Assembly (NCBI GenBank): GCA_947471745.1
Contig: CANJKZ010001038.1
Span: forward strand, 372,001-436,000
Reading direction: 5' to 3'
DNA from: Closterium sp. Naga37s-1
Lineage: Eukaryota > Streptophyta > Zygnematophyceae > Desmidiales > Closteriaceae
Length of the DNA stretch: 64,000 bases
The notes under the pieces were generated by a model. It was not told the origin of the DNA. It did no database searches and saw only the letters and a program-made list of their open reading frames with translations. Positions 1 to 10,485 of the stretch are shown piece by piece; position 1 is the stretch's first letter; each line of letters starts with the position of its first letter. Made by a program: the position numbers and the translations under genes.

Positions 1-37
1 GCGAGGGTGAATGTGGCGTGGGCAGGCGAGAGCTAAT

Positions 38-205
38 GCTCAATGCCCAATGCCTCATGCTCACTTCCCAATGCCCAATGCCCAATGCCCAATGCCCAAT
101 GCCCAATGCCAGTTGACTTTTGAGTCGACTCAAAAGTCAATGCCCAATGCCCATAGCCCAATGCCCAATGCGCCATGCCCAATGCGCCTTGGCCTATGCC
201 CAATG
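38..205. repeat. 7-bp AATGCCC minisatellite
   Basis: Irregular tandem AATGCCC units lie in the intron before the exon 3 copy at 293. The same intron of the intact gene holds a related, much longer array (21981-22690). A 28-bp perfect palindrome (113-140) interrupts this one. Confidence 0.85.
113..140. repeat. 28-bp perfect palindrome, GAGTCGACTC core
   Basis: Core GAGTCGACTC is flanked by TTTT and AAAA, then by the self-complementary ends TTGAC and GTCAA. It is the longest perfect member of a dispersed family in this window (see findings). Confidence 0.85.
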
Positions 206-449
206 CACCATTCTTCACACCCATATCCCATATACCACTCCGCATGCCCCACACGCCCATCCTCCTCCATACCTCATACCCCATGCGTGTAGGGACGTGT
301 TTGACGTGACCAAGGGCAGGAAGCACTACGGCAAGGGGCAGGGGTACAACCACTTTGCTGGCAGGTTAGTAGCCCAGGCTGCCAGGTCAGCACCGCAGGC
401 TGCCAGATCAGCCGGGCTCAGGGTCCCAAGCCAGTAGGTCAATTCCTCA

Positions 450-596
450 GGGTGCCAGGTCAGCCTCATGGTGCCAGGTCAGCCTCAGGGTGCCAGGTCA
501 GCCTCAGGGTGCCAGGTCAGCCTCTGGGTGCCAGGTCAGCCTCAGGGTGCCAGGTCAGCCTCAGGGTGCCAGGTCAGCCTCAGGCTGCCAGGTCAG
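450..596. repeat. 18-bp minisatellite (GGTGCCAGGTCAGCCTCA)
   Basis: About eight tandem copies of an 18-bp unit with single-base variants, in the intron after the exon 3 copy of the MAPR4 pseudogene. Confidence 0.85.
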
Positions 597-906
597 AAGC
601 GCATGTTGCCAGGCCAGAGTTTGAGAAGGACTTCAAAGTGGCTGTGATGTAAAAGCCAGCACAATGCTGCGCAACATTGGACGGGATTCCACCAAGCATA
701 TATGAACTTATATGAACAGACGAATCCCCACAGGGCTCAGCCAAACAGCACACCGCACATGGCATGACATGCCAAGTCAACGAGTGTCACGATGCTCTCG
801 ACACGCCTGCTGCGGTGCTTTGAAGACAATTTCGGGTGAGATATCTGTGCTTCTTCTTTTGAGGCTCCTCAAAAGACAATTCCGATGTGGGGTATCTGTG
901 CTTCTT

Positions 907-926
907 CTTTTGAGGCGCCTCAAAAG
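907..926. repeat. 20-bp perfect palindrome, GAGGCGCCTC core
   Basis: CTTTTGAGGCGCCTCAAAAG is a perfect palindrome. It belongs to the same family as 113-140 but has GCGC in place of TCGA at the centre. A near-perfect neighbour lies at 857-876. Confidence 0.8.
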
Positions 927-1427
927 ATAATTCCGATGTGGGATATCTGTGCTTCTTCTAGTCACTTTAGAGCTGCCAGGTACTTAGACGAAAGGTTGTG
1001 CTTCAATGGCAGGCAGGTCAACGAACTCACTCCCTCGGCGTGCCAAGAGTTCGCATTACAACCCCCAGTTTCTACACTCCCGTGATGGGTCTTGTGCGCA
1101 TCCCAGAGTATATGGCTTGGAAGGTTGAATTAAATTAAACCCACCTTTGTGCGTGCAAGCTCGTGCATTGCTCCTCTGCCATGCCATCGGCTGTCTCAAA
1201 AGCTGCCCACTGCTCCCTCCATCCGCTTTCTTCCTGCCTGTGCCTCAACTCCGCTTCTCTGCATCTATACTCCTACACCCTCGTTTGGCATCCGTTTCCC
1301 CACCCTTCTCGCACTCACTCCTTTCCACACCTCGCTCTCACCTCAACCCCTTTCTCCATGAATCCCATCCCCTCTCACAGAGATGCCACGAGGGCATTTG
1401 TCTCAGGCAACTTCTCAGGTATGACGG

Positions 1428-1560
1428 ACCATGCCATGCCATGTCATGCCATGCCATGCCATGCCATGTCATGCCATGCCATGCCATGCCATGCCATGCC
1501 ATGCCATGCCGTGCCATGCCATGCCATGCTATGCAATGCCATGCCATGCCATGCCATACC
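1428..1560. repeat. CCATG pentanucleotide array
   Basis: Tandem CCATG units start about 10 bp after the donor of the exon 4 copy (GTATGA). A matching array follows exon 4 in the intact gene (23756-23830), so the repeat predates the duplication. Confidence 0.85.
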
Positions 1561-2573
1561 ACACCATGTCATAGAATGCCATAGCATACTATACCATTCC
1601 ATAGCACACCGTAGCATACCATAACATATTATATCATTATACCATACGGCACCATGACAAGGTATGCGATGCCATAGCATGCCATGCATGTGTGGTAAGC
1701 CTTTGTCCTATTCAAATTGAGCTCCTTTGTCCCTGGCTGACCGCTTGGCACTGCTTGGCACCACATGGCACCACAGGTACACCCTCCTTTTCCCCCGCTC
1801 TCCCTCCCTGTTCAATCCCTTCCCACCCCTTTCCATCCCTCTCCATCCTGCAGATGACGGCTTAACGAACGATCTGACAGGGCTGTCAGGAGAGCAGTGC
1901 ATCGGCATTGCTGACTGGCGCGACTTTTACTTCAAGACCTACATGTGAGTTGCTTCGTGCATTTGACGTTCATGTGCTTACCCTGGTGCTGAGCACCCCA
2001 CTGTCTGTGCTGGGTGTGGTAAGAATGCATGTGAGGGACTGATATCCTGTCAGTCGAGCAGTGCATTGGCATCTCGGAGAGGGTGAGATGGATCTATGGG
2101 TGCAGAGGGGTGAGGTGCCGTGCAGGGCGAGTTTGTCGAGCTGCTGAAGGAGGGCAAGCGGCTGAGGCCACTGCTGGCAGAGCATTACACAATCCTCCCT
2201 GCCTTGAACCTTTACCCCTTCCCTCCTTCGGTTTCTCTACTTGCAGCCACGTGGGCAAGCTGGTGGGGCGGATTTACGACGAGCAGGGGAAGCCAAGAGA
2301 AGCGCTGGGCGAGTTTGACGAGCTTCTCAAGGAGGGCAAGCGGCTGAGAGACGTGGGCTCAGAACGAGGGCGGCAAGGTGGGGCTTCCTCTTTCTTGCGC
2401 CCACCTTCTTCCCGCCCTGCTCTCCCCTCTCATCTCTTGAGGCACTTCAAACGCCCAAGGCTGTGGAGAAGCAAAACCCCGGGTGCAACTCGCGGTGGGC
2501 GCAGAATGAGGGCGGCAAGGTGCGACCCCGTTACCATCCCTTACTCTCCCATTACCTCCTGTTTAAAAACCCT

Positions 2574-2672
2574 TTCCATCCCTCTCCATACCTTTCCATC
2601 CCTTTCCATCCCTCTCCATCCCTCTCCATCGCTTTCCATCCCTCTCCATCCCTCTCATCCCTCGCCATCCTG
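2574..2672. repeat. 10-bp pyrimidine repeat (CCATCCCTCT)
   Basis: A C/T-rich tandem repeat directly upstream of the acceptor of the second exon 5 copy (2676). The equivalent tract precedes exon 5 in the intact gene (about 24110-24150). Confidence 0.7.
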
Positions 2673-3592
2673 CAGGCGACGGCTTAACGGACGACCTGAC
2701 GGGGCTGTCAGGCGAGCAGTGCATCGGCATCGCTGACTGGCGCGACTTCGACTTCGAAACCTACATGTGAGCTGCTTCGTGCAAGCACCATTCATGCGAG
2801 GAACCGCATGCATGAGAGCTGCATGTGTGTGTGCATGGGGCGTTTCGACTATCCCTCTCTTCACCCTCACCCTTTGTCCTCCGTGGTTTGCGCTGCCCTC
2901 CTTCCTACAGCCACGTGGGGAAGCTGGTGGGTCGATTTTACGACGAGCAGGGCAAGGCGAGGGATGCTCTGGGCGAGTTTGACGAGCTGCTGAAGGAGGG
3001 CAAGCGGCAGAGAGACATGACCAAGGCTGGCAGAGCGATAGGCAATTTCTCCTCCCTGCCTTAACCCGCCACCTTCACCTCCTGTCCCCCTTGCCTTCCT
3101 CTCCTACCAGCCACGTGGGCTATCTGGTGGGTCGATTTTACGACGAGCAGGGCAAGGGAGGGATGCTCTGGGCGAGTTTGACGAGCTGCTGAAGGAAGGC
3201 AAGCGCAAGCGACTGAGAGACGTGGCCAAGGTGGCGGAGAAGAAATATCGCGGGTGCAAGCTCCTTCCCAGCTCCTCCCTCCCCACGCATCTCTCCCCAC
3301 GCCCTTTTCAACACTCATCGTTTGAGGCGTCTCAGTGGCCAAGGCAGCGGAGAAGAAGTACCCCGGGTGCAACTCGCAGTGGGCTCAGAACGAGGGCGGC
3401 AAGGTGGGGCTTCCTCTTTATTGCGCCTGCCCTCTCCTCTCCCTGCCCTTCCCTCTCATCTTGTGAGCCATTTCGAACGCCCATGGTGGCGGGGAACCCC
3501 TTGAGCAATACCCCTTGTGCAACTCCCGATGGGCGCAGAACGAGGGCGGCAAGGTGCGACCCCGTGTTTCCCGCGTTGTTCCCCCCTGCTAC

Positions 3593-3868
3593 CTCCCAGC
3601 CCCTCCCTTCCTGCTCCCTCCCAGCCCCTCCCTTCCTGCTCCCTCCCAGCCCCTCCCTTCCTGCTCCCTCCCAGCCCCTCCCTTCCTGCTCCCTCCCAGC
3701 CCCTCCCTTCCTGCTCCCTCCCAGCCCCTCCCTTCCTGCTCCCTCCCAGCCCCTCCCTTCCTGCTCCCTCCCAGCCCCTCCCTTCCTGCTCCCTCCCAGC
3801 CCCTCCCTTCCTGCTCCCTCCCAGCCCCTCCCTTCCTGCTCCCTCCCAGCCCCTCCCTTCCTGCTCCT
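3593..3868. repeat. 25-bp minisatellite carrying CCCTCCCAG acceptor-like motifs
   Basis: About eleven nearly identical 25-bp units. Each contains a polypyrimidine run ending in CAG, like a 3' splice site, so the array repeats a potential acceptor between exon 6-tail copies. Its open frames have extreme composition and are not coding. Confidence 0.9.
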
Positions 3869-4755
3869 TCTTCCCCAATCCCCGGTCCCCATTCATCTCT
3901 CCCGCTCGTCTTGTGAGACATCTTAAGGCCCAAGGCCGTGGAGAAGCAATACCCCGGGTGCAACCCGTGATGGGCGCAGAACGAGGGCGGCAAGGTAACG
4001 TGTCTCCCTCCCTGCTCTTTTCCAAGTCCTCCCTCCGCTGCGCATCTCTCCCCACCTCCCATTCCCCACTCATGGTTCTGCGTTCCTGCCTTGTTCCCCA
4101 CTGCTCCCCCCTTGCTCATACTTCCCTGTTCCTCCCTCCTCGTTGCTCCTTTCTCCTCCCCGCTCCTCTCTCCGGATCAACTTCTGCGGCGTCTCACAAG
4201 GCCGATGCAGTGGAGACGAGGTACCCCAGATGCATTCTTTAGATTGGCTCAGAATGAGGGCGGCAAGGTGGTGCCTTTCTCTCCTTGCATCTACTCCCTG
4301 CCGTCTCCACCCTCCCTGCTCCTACCCCCTTCTCGCCCCTCTCTCCCCCTCCTTTCTTGTGAGGCACCCCAATGCTGTGGAGACGAGGTACCCCGGGCGG
4401 GTGCAACCCGCGATGGGCTCAGAACGAGGGTGGCACGGTGCAGGCAGCCACTCTCTCTTCGCGTTCACTCCCTGCCCTGCCCTCTCCTCCCTCTCCGCTC
4501 CAACCTCCTCCCCCACTCGAGAGAGCATTGTAGTTTATAATTGTCAGTGCCACTGATTGGTGCTCTACACCATGCTTATAGTCTGAGAATTCACACACAC
4601 ATGAATCTCTTGTGGGTTGCATTGCATACAATGGGCAGCCTGCTGCTTGTCACACCAGCATGTGCACGTACGGTAGTCTTTTCACATTGACTGCTGTTTT
4701 GTTGAATGCTGTAGGAGTTATAAATTGTAGTGATAGACTAAACAAAAGCCCAACA

Positions 4756-5201
4756 TGTTGGAAACAATCAACTCTGAGCGCCTCTGTCGTTTCGAAACAC
4801 CAAGTCAGAAGCGAAGCGAAGCATATCGAAGCACTGGCGAGTCAACCCTCGGAGGTTCAGCAGTTGCTGGAGGTTACGCGAAAGTCAAAGGTCAGCGACT
4901 TTTGACCTGACAAGTACAGCGCGACAGCAAGGACACACAACTGACTCGTTACAGAGCAGTTGCCCGAGTCGTCGCTGTATCGAACCGCAACAGCAACAGT
5001 AAAACAGTTGGAACCGTATCTCTACGTATTCATTGTACTCTTATATAATCTTGTATCTCTTTGCTTTAATCAATTCACTTTGCCCTCACATACCAGCGCA
5101 AGGTGGTTCAAACACTTCTCATTAAAGCTTCCGCTAATTGCAACAAGTCCTACCCAGAGTTCAGCCCTGCAAAGATCCTAAGCGCTTTTCTCAGCCCAAC
5201 A
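4756..5201 (+). repeat. 5' LTR of the copia element
   Basis: 446 bp, TG...CA ends. A TATA-like TTATATAA at 5041-5048 marks the probable promoter and the U3/R region. The same sequence recurs at 10464-10909. Confidence 0.97.
5041..5048 (+). promoter_or_regulatory. TATA-like box in the 5' LTR
   Basis: TTATATAA lies about 155 bp before the LTR end and is conserved in the 3' LTR. Its position suits the start of element transcription; this is inference. Confidence 0.5.
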
Positions 5202-5213
5202 TGGTATCAGAGC
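5202..5213 (+). other. Primer-binding site, initiator-Met tRNA type
   Basis: TGGTATCAGAGC directly abuts the 5' LTR. It is the well-known plant copia primer-binding site, complementary to the 3' end of tRNA-iMet. Confidence 0.93.
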
Positions 5214-5262
5214 TAACAGGGGGAATTCAACCATTATCAAGTTATCTACAACGTCAGAAGAC

Positions 5263-7491
5263 ATGGCAACACAAAAGGAAAGGAGCTCCTCTAACGGCTC
5301 CCCGAGTACTACTCCTACTCCACCTCATGCCTCTGGCCTACAGACAGAGGAGGGTACGGCAACAAGACCAAGAGCAACTTCTACTGAGACTCCTGCGAAT
5401 CAATCTGCAGGCTTCGATCAGAACATGATGGAGAAGTTTTTCTCCTTCATGTCCTTCTACGAGCAACACCAACAGTCGGCACCTGCGCAGTCAAACAACA
5501 GCAACAACAACAACAACGTGACTCCAATGAGCCTTGATGATTCATCCTACGCACGCGGAAAACAACAGCAGCAACCTACCTTTGCTCCGTACGAGCCCCA
5601 GCGCGGCTCCGTCAGCTTTATGCCACAACCACAGCCTGCACCTGGACAAGAGAAGACACTGGACGCACTTCAAGTTCAGTCGTTGTTCGCGCACGTCCTA
5701 AAACTACAGACGTCAAGACCCTTCGACGGAAAGGACTTCTTCGCCTGGTCATTCGAGTTCGAATTGATGATGGAAGGCACGCAGATTCTTGGCTTCTTCG
5801 ACGGATCCCTGCCATATCCAACACACGGCACACAATATGACAAACAGCAGTACACGTATCAGTCAATGATGGCGTACACGATTCTACTGAGGAACATCAC
5901 TCCGAATCAGCAGCAGAATATTCGGTCTTACCGGGGATACGGCAACTCCACCGAACTCGCATACAGCCACTTGAAGAGCCTGTACCAAGCAACAGACAGC
6001 GTAAATCAGAGTCGGTTGATGGCGCAACTGACAACAGTCGAGATGAAACCAGGCGAAAAGGGAATGGCGTATATCAGCCGCTGCCGCGAACTACGCGACA
6101 AACTCCTTCGATGCGGAGGGTCAATCTCCGAAGAAGCCTTCGTCACAGTTGTCATCACTGGACTTGGTCCTCATTGGCGCTCCACTCGAGCCATTCTCCA
6201 AGCTCATGGGAAGATTTCCAAAGCAGCACTCTGCGTCGAAATTCACGCCGAGCAGCAAGACATGGACCTGCAAGAGGAGCGGCACAAGAAGAAAACGTCA
6301 GTTCCCGAATTTGCGTTCCACACTCAGCGACGCTACAACAACAACAACAACACCCGACATCAACCAAAGCCTGTACCTCCGTTCTGCCATCTCTGCAAGA
6401 CGTCAGGACATCCGCACACACACTGCCCGAATCGACAACAATCAACACCGCCACAGCGACAACTTCGACCTTCAAGCAGCCAAGTCGCTTCAACACAAGC
6501 GAACCCCACCGCTCAAGTTCAAACGACATCAACGGGACCACCTGCACAAGGAGCAAGGAACATCGTCAGTTGTATGGCAAGACTGAGCGACTCCTGTATC
6601 ACCGAGTCACCGCCACACTACTCACCGGAGGAGCAACACAACACCACACCTCGCCGCGAGTCACTTCAACCGAACCCAACGTACGCAGCCATCGCCCAAA
6701 GCGAGCCATACGGAAAAGATACTTGGTTCTTGGATAGCTGCTGCGGGCAACATATGTGCTCCTCGGGACGTTTCGTTCAGCGCGAGCACCAACTTCAACG
6801 CGAAGTCGTCATCACCGTCGCCAACAATCAGAACCTGCGCACACGACGACAAGGCGTGGTTCAACTTCAGTCAAGGGAGACAAATGTTATACTGCAGATG
6901 TCAAAAGTATTAATCGCGGAGGGACTTGGCTACAACTTACTGAGCGTCAGCCAGCTGATGGCGAAAGGCATCCACCTTGAAGCAGATAGCACCACTCAGG
7001 AGTTCAAGTTGTACCACGGAAGAGGAGGTCTCTACATCGGCAAGGCAGTTCTGAAGAACAACGTCTTCGTTCTCGACTTCGTCCCAGACCTTGGCACAGC
7101 TGACAGCGACGGGATTGTCACCTTCACTTCCTGGACACATCCACCGGATCTTGACCCCAACTTCAGCCCCGAAGGATTCTGGTACTCGCACACCATTCCT
7201 GAAGCAGAAAGAACAAGAGCGTTAGCGACAATTCAACATTCGGCAGCAGCAGAGACAACATCGGCAGCAGCAGATACAACATCGGCAGCAGCAGAGACAA
7301 CAACGGCAGCAGCAGAGACAACATCAGCAGCAGCAGAGACAACAACGGCAGCAGCAGAGACAACAACGACAGCAACAGAGACAATGGTAACAGCAGTGGT
7401 AACATCAACACCAATCACTGGTCCTTCAACGGCACCGATCTTCGTCGATGACACACCACCGACACCCGCACAGCAGCTAAACCCGGCATGA
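5263..7491 (+). CDS. copia Gag and protease region
   Basis: A 742-codon frame encoding the capsid-type Gag domain (roughly residues 120-350, UBN2-like). A CX2CX4HX4C zinc knuckle follows near residue 373 (FCHLCKTSGHPHTHC), then the aspartic protease segment near residue 490. The protease motif reads WFLDSCCGQHM, so the usual D-S/T-G triad is D-S-C here, which is unusual and may weaken activity. The last 90 residues are low-complexity A/E/T repeats. The frame ends in TGA TGA (7489-7494), and the same frame then reopens as pol. The start is the first ATG after the primer-binding site, in a good context. Confidence 0.9.
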   Translation: MATQKERSSSNGSPSTTPTPPHASGLQTEEGTATRPRATSTETPANQSAGFDQNMMEKFFSFMSFYEQHQQSAPAQSNNSNNNNNVTPMSLDDSSYARGKQQQQPTFAPYEPQRGSVSFMPQPQPAPGQEKTLDALQVQSLFAHVLKLQTSRPFDGKDFFAWSFEFELMMEGTQILGFFDGSLPYPTHGTQYDKQQYTYQSMMAYTILLRNITPNQQQNIRSYRGYGNSTELAYSHLKSLYQATDSVNQSRLMAQLTTVEMKPGEKGMAYISRCRELRDKLLRCGGSISEEAFVTVVITGLGPHWRSTRAILQAHGKISKAALCVEIHAEQQDMDLQEERHKKKTSVPEFAFHTQRRYNNNNNTRHQPKPVPPFCHLCKTSGHPHTHCPNRQQSTPPQRQLRPSSSQVASTQANPTAQVQTTSTGPPAQGARNIVSCMARLSDSCITESPPHYSPEEQHNTTPRRESLQPNPTYAAIAQSEPYGKDTWFLDSCCGQHMCSSGRFVQREHQLQREVVITVANNQNLRTRRQGVVQLQSRETNVILQMSKVLIAEGLGYNLLSVSQLMAKGIHLEADSTTQEFKLYHGRGGLYIGKAVLKNNVFVLDFVPDLGTADSDGIVTFTSWTHPPDLDPNFSPEGFWYSHTIPEAERTRALATIQHSAAAETTSAAADTTSAAAETTTAAAETTSAAAETTTAAAETTTTATETMVTAVVTSTPITGPSTAPIFVDDTPPTPAQQLNPA

Positions 7492-7494
7492 TGA

Positions 7495-10485
7495 GAAGTT
7501 CATCGAAGCGCCAACTTCTACTCCAACTCCGACATGTACCGACGTTCACCCGGACACCGCGCCAGCGAAGAAATCTGGCATGCACGGATGGGACACCCGA
7601 GCAACACAACGTTAAACAACACGATAAGAGGAGGATTGCTCGACAAAGACTCGCTCCTACTACACGACGGGAGAGAACTCCAACGAGTAAAAGGAACGTG
7701 CTTCACATGTCCTGAAGCTGACTTACCGCATCAGCCGTTTGTCCCTCACCACAACCCGAGTGCACCAGCATACGCACCGCTCGAAAAGGTGTACAGCGAC
7801 ATCCTGTACAATCGCGTACCAGGACAAGGAGCTTACAACTACACCATCACCTTCATCGACGCTGCCACTCGATACGTTTGGCACCTGAACCTTTCGAGTC
7901 GCGACATGGCTTTCGAAGCATTCGTCGCCTGGCTTCCAGCAGCAGAACGAGAGTCCGGAGTGAAGCTAAAGAGTTTTCAGTCAGATGGAGGCGGAGAATA
8001 CACCTCACAACGCTTCAAGGACTACCTGGCGGAGAAGGGAATCAAGAGGCTCATCTCCCTTCCCTACGCCCATCAACAGCAGGGTGTGGCAGAAAGAATG
8101 AACAGAACCCTTCAGAACACCATGCGCAAGCTGCTACGTGGCATGCGACTACCCAACCACCAGTGGCCCGAAGCAATGGACCACGCCGTCATGCTGCACA
8201 ACTTGCTCTCGTCATCATCGCTCCCGAACAACGCATCACCACATCTGCTGTGGACAGGCAAATTGGGCAGCACAAAAATGTTACGGGTCTTCGGCTGCAT
8301 GGTACAGTACCGACCCCCATCTGCACGAGCCGGCCGACTCTCCCAACGCGCACAGTGGGGGCTACACCTGGGCATCGAAAAGAATTACAACGCATGGAAG
8401 ATTTTCGACGTCCACACCAAGGAAACAGTGGCAGCACGTGATGTGATTTTCTACGAACGACTCACTCTCGACTCCTACCTAGCCAACGTGGAAGAACAAC
8501 GCGACCTCACCAGTGGACTTCATGGAGACCGAGCCTTCGCTTTCGCAGCGGACGAAGCTGACTGGGACGAACAGAACGTGGAAGCAGCCTCGGAGGAAGC
8601 CGGACCTCTCCCGTACTGCTCCGTCAATGTCCTTATGGATGACGAAAACCCTCGCGAAAGCGTCAACGCCGAAATATTCTATCACTTCGCCGACAATGGT
8701 TACGTTACACCTGCAGAAGTCAACACCAACGAAGCAGAACGCATAGGGCCCAACTTCATACCTGACCCAGAAGCAGGTGACGAAGCAGCTTATCCCGCGG
8801 ATCCCACACTCCCCCGCTACACACAGAGTGGCCTCCAGATACTTGGCCTGGTCACCGCGGTCCACGGCGCTGCGATTCCTAAGGAGCCTGCGACGGTTCA
8901 GCAGGCTCTGGGGGGGGAGCACAGGGAAAAATGGCGCGAAGCCATGGACAGGGAATTGAAGGCACTAGAGGAGCGCAACACCTGGAAAGTCGTTCCCATC
9001 AGTGTGGCACGAAACAAGACTATACTTACCGGAAAGTGGGTCTTCCGTGTGAAGACAAAGGCAGACGGCACCATTGACAAATTTAAAGCACGCTGGGTCG
9101 TACGCGGTTTCGACCAAGAACACGGGCGCGACTTCACCGAGACATTCGCCCCGGTCAGCCGACACACGTCATTGCGAATCCTTCTCGCGATCGCCGCCAT
9201 GAAGAAGAAGAAGCTGCGGCAAATCGACGTCGCCAACGCCTTTCTTTACGCACCCGTCGACGCAGAGATCTTCGTTGAGCTACCACATGGCTCTAGCACG
9301 AACTCCAACCACGTCTGTCAGTTATTGAAATCCCTGTACGGGATCAAGCAAGCCCTGAGACTGTGGCAGCAGTACCTCCACGCCCGACTCGTTCGCATCG
9401 GATTTCACCAACTACCGCAAGATCAAGGCATGTACCGGCTCACAAAAGGAACCGACTATATTTTACTTATTGTCTACGTGGACGATCTTCTCTACATCGG
9501 CTCAACCGACGGGGTCACCACCTGGTTCGAAGGGGAGCTGCAGAAAGATCTCACTCTCACAGTCTCCTCTACCGTCACGCAATACCTCGGCCTCAACATT
9601 CAGGAAAAAGGAGACGCAATCTACCTCAGCGCCGCAAAATACGCCGACACCATCGCTAAACGCTTCACACTCACACCGACCACTATCTCCACGCCATATC
9701 GTTACGCGGCAGGAAACAACAAGGAAGGATCCACTCCGCTAAGACCCTCCGGCATGCACGACTACCAAAGAAAGCTAGGCTGCCTTCTCTTCGCAGTTGT
9801 CACCTGCCGCCCGGACCTATCATACTCTGCAAGTCAACTCGCCACCTACCTTAAAAGGCCTGAAGCCGAACACATGGCGGAACTCGACCGCGCTCTTCAC
9901 TACCTCGTTAACACTCCGACGATCGGCCTGAATTATCACAAGAACGGAACCTCGACACCCAAATTAATTGGCTACGTCGACGCCGATCACGCTGGCGACT
10001 CTGACAACAGGCGCTCGCGCACCGGCTACATCTATCGCTTCGAGCCTATCGGGCCTATCTCCTGGCAGTCGAGCAAGCAGGAATTAATCGCCCTCTCTTC
10101 AGCTGAGGCAGAATATATCGCACTCTGCTCAGCCACCAAGGAAGGACTGTACCTTCGCGAACTCCTGGAGGAAGCCAAGCTAGCCCAGTTACCAAACTTC
10201 ACCCTGTTCTGCGACAACCAGTCGGCCATTCGCATAGCCAACAAGAACGGTTTCCCGAACAGGACGAAACACATTGCCCTGCGATACTTCTTCGTGAAGG
10301 ACGAGATCGAGAAGGGGAGACTCGAGCTGTCATACTGCCCCACGTCCGAGATGGCAGCCGACTACTTGACCAAAAAGCTCGGAAAGCAGAAGTTCGAGTA
10401 CTGCATGCTGCTGACTGGACAGAGCCACGTCACCAGCAGCAACACTCCAGAAGCGAAGGGGAGTGTTGGAAACAATCAACTCTAA
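7495..10485 (+). CDS. copia integrase, reverse transcriptase and RNase H
   Basis: Open from just after the tandem TGA to 10485; the first ATG is at 7534 (983 residues from there). Order: GAG-pre-integrase HHCC zinc region (WHARMGH, then CFTC), the integrase DDE core with Asp near residues 107 and 150 (FQSDGGGEY) and Glu near 187 (GVAERMNR), reverse transcriptase with YVDD near residue 647, then RNase H (GYVDADHAG near 815, SSAEAEY near 856). It is in the same frame as gag. Expression therefore needs stop readthrough, internal initiation or a helper element, or the stops are a recent lesion. The rest of the frame is intact, which argues for youth. Confidence 0.93.
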   Translation, partial: EVHRSANFYSNSDMYRRSPGHRASEEIWHARMGHPSNTTLNNTIRGGLLDKDSLLLHDGRELQRVKGTCFTCPEADLPHQPFVPHHNPSAPAYAPLEKVYSDILYNRVPGQGAYNYTITFIDAATRYVWHLNLSSRDMAFEAFVAWLPAAERESGVKLKSFQSDGGGEYTSQRFKDYLAEKGIKRLISLPYAHQQQGVAERMNRTLQNTMRKLLRGMRLPNHQWPEAMDHAVMLHNLLSSSSLPNNASPHLLWTGKLGSTKMLRVFGCMVQYRPPSARAGRLSQRAQWGLHLGIEKNYNAWKIFDVHTKETVAARDVIFYERLTLDSYLANVEEQRDLTSGLHGDRAFAFAADEADWDEQNVEAASEEAGPLPYCSVNVLMDDENPRESVNAEIFYHFADNGYVTPAEVNTNEAERIGPNFIPDPEAGDEAAYPADPTLPRYTQSGLQILGLVTAVHGAAIPKEPATVQQALGGEHREKWREAMDRELKALEERNTWKVVPISVARNKTILTGKWVFRVKTKADGTIDKFKARWVVRGFDQEHGRDFTETFAPVSRHTSLRILLAIAAMKKKKLRQIDVANAFLYAPVDAEIFVELPHGSSTNSNHVCQLLKSLYGIKQALRLWQQYLHARLVRIGFHQLPQDQGMYRLTKGTDYILLIVYVDDLLYIGSTDGVTTWFEGELQKDLTLTVSSTVTQYLGLNIQEKGDAIYLSAAKYADTIAKRFTLTPTTISTPYRYAAGNNKEGSTPLRPSGMHDYQRKLGCLLFAVVTCRPDLSYSASQLATYLKRPEAEHMAELDRALHYLVNTPTIGLNYHKNGTSTPKLIGYVDADHAGDSDNRRSRTGYIYRFEPIGPISWQSSKQELIALSSAEAEYIALCSATKEGLYLRELLEEAKLAQLPNFTLFCDNQSAIRIANKNGFPNRTKHIALRYFFVKDEIEKGRLELSYCPTSEMAADYLTKKLGKQKFEYCMLLTGQSHVTSSNTPEAKGSVGNNQL
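10451..10463 (+). other. Polypurine tract
   Basis: A purine-rich stretch (AAGCGAAGGGGAG) immediately upstream of the 3' LTR, where plus-strand DNA synthesis is primed in LTR elements. Confidence 0.8.

Larger units (their letters stand above)
293..4440 (+). pseudogene. Partial, exon-shuffled duplicate of the MAPR4/neuferricin-like gene
   Basis: Exon-like blocks match the intact gene at 20802-25506 and keep its exon lengths and splice sites: cytochrome-b5 exon 3 (293-364, 72 nt), exon 4 (1381-1418, 38 nt) and exon 5 (1854-1944, 91 nt). Exon 6-like blocks start at 2247, 2911 and 3111, and a second exon 5 lies at 2676-2766. At least six copies of the exon 6 tail (YPGCNSRWAQNEGGK-like) follow near 2461, 3343, 3520, 3940, 4207 and 4376. 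Disabling features: the exon 6 copy at 2247-2377 lacks 44 nt relative to the intact one and so shifts frame. No transmembrane exon 1 and no terminal exon 7 (VWCDSGVPR...CAC) are present, although exons 1-2 could lie left of the window. I infer a segmental duplicate that decayed and kept duplicating its 3' exons. Confidence 0.8.

Noticed and set aside
3332..4242. Frames of 133-241 codons (LPSCSLPAPPF; GAGREGLGG)
   Set aside because: Translation of the 25-bp minisatellite; no domain and open on both strands.
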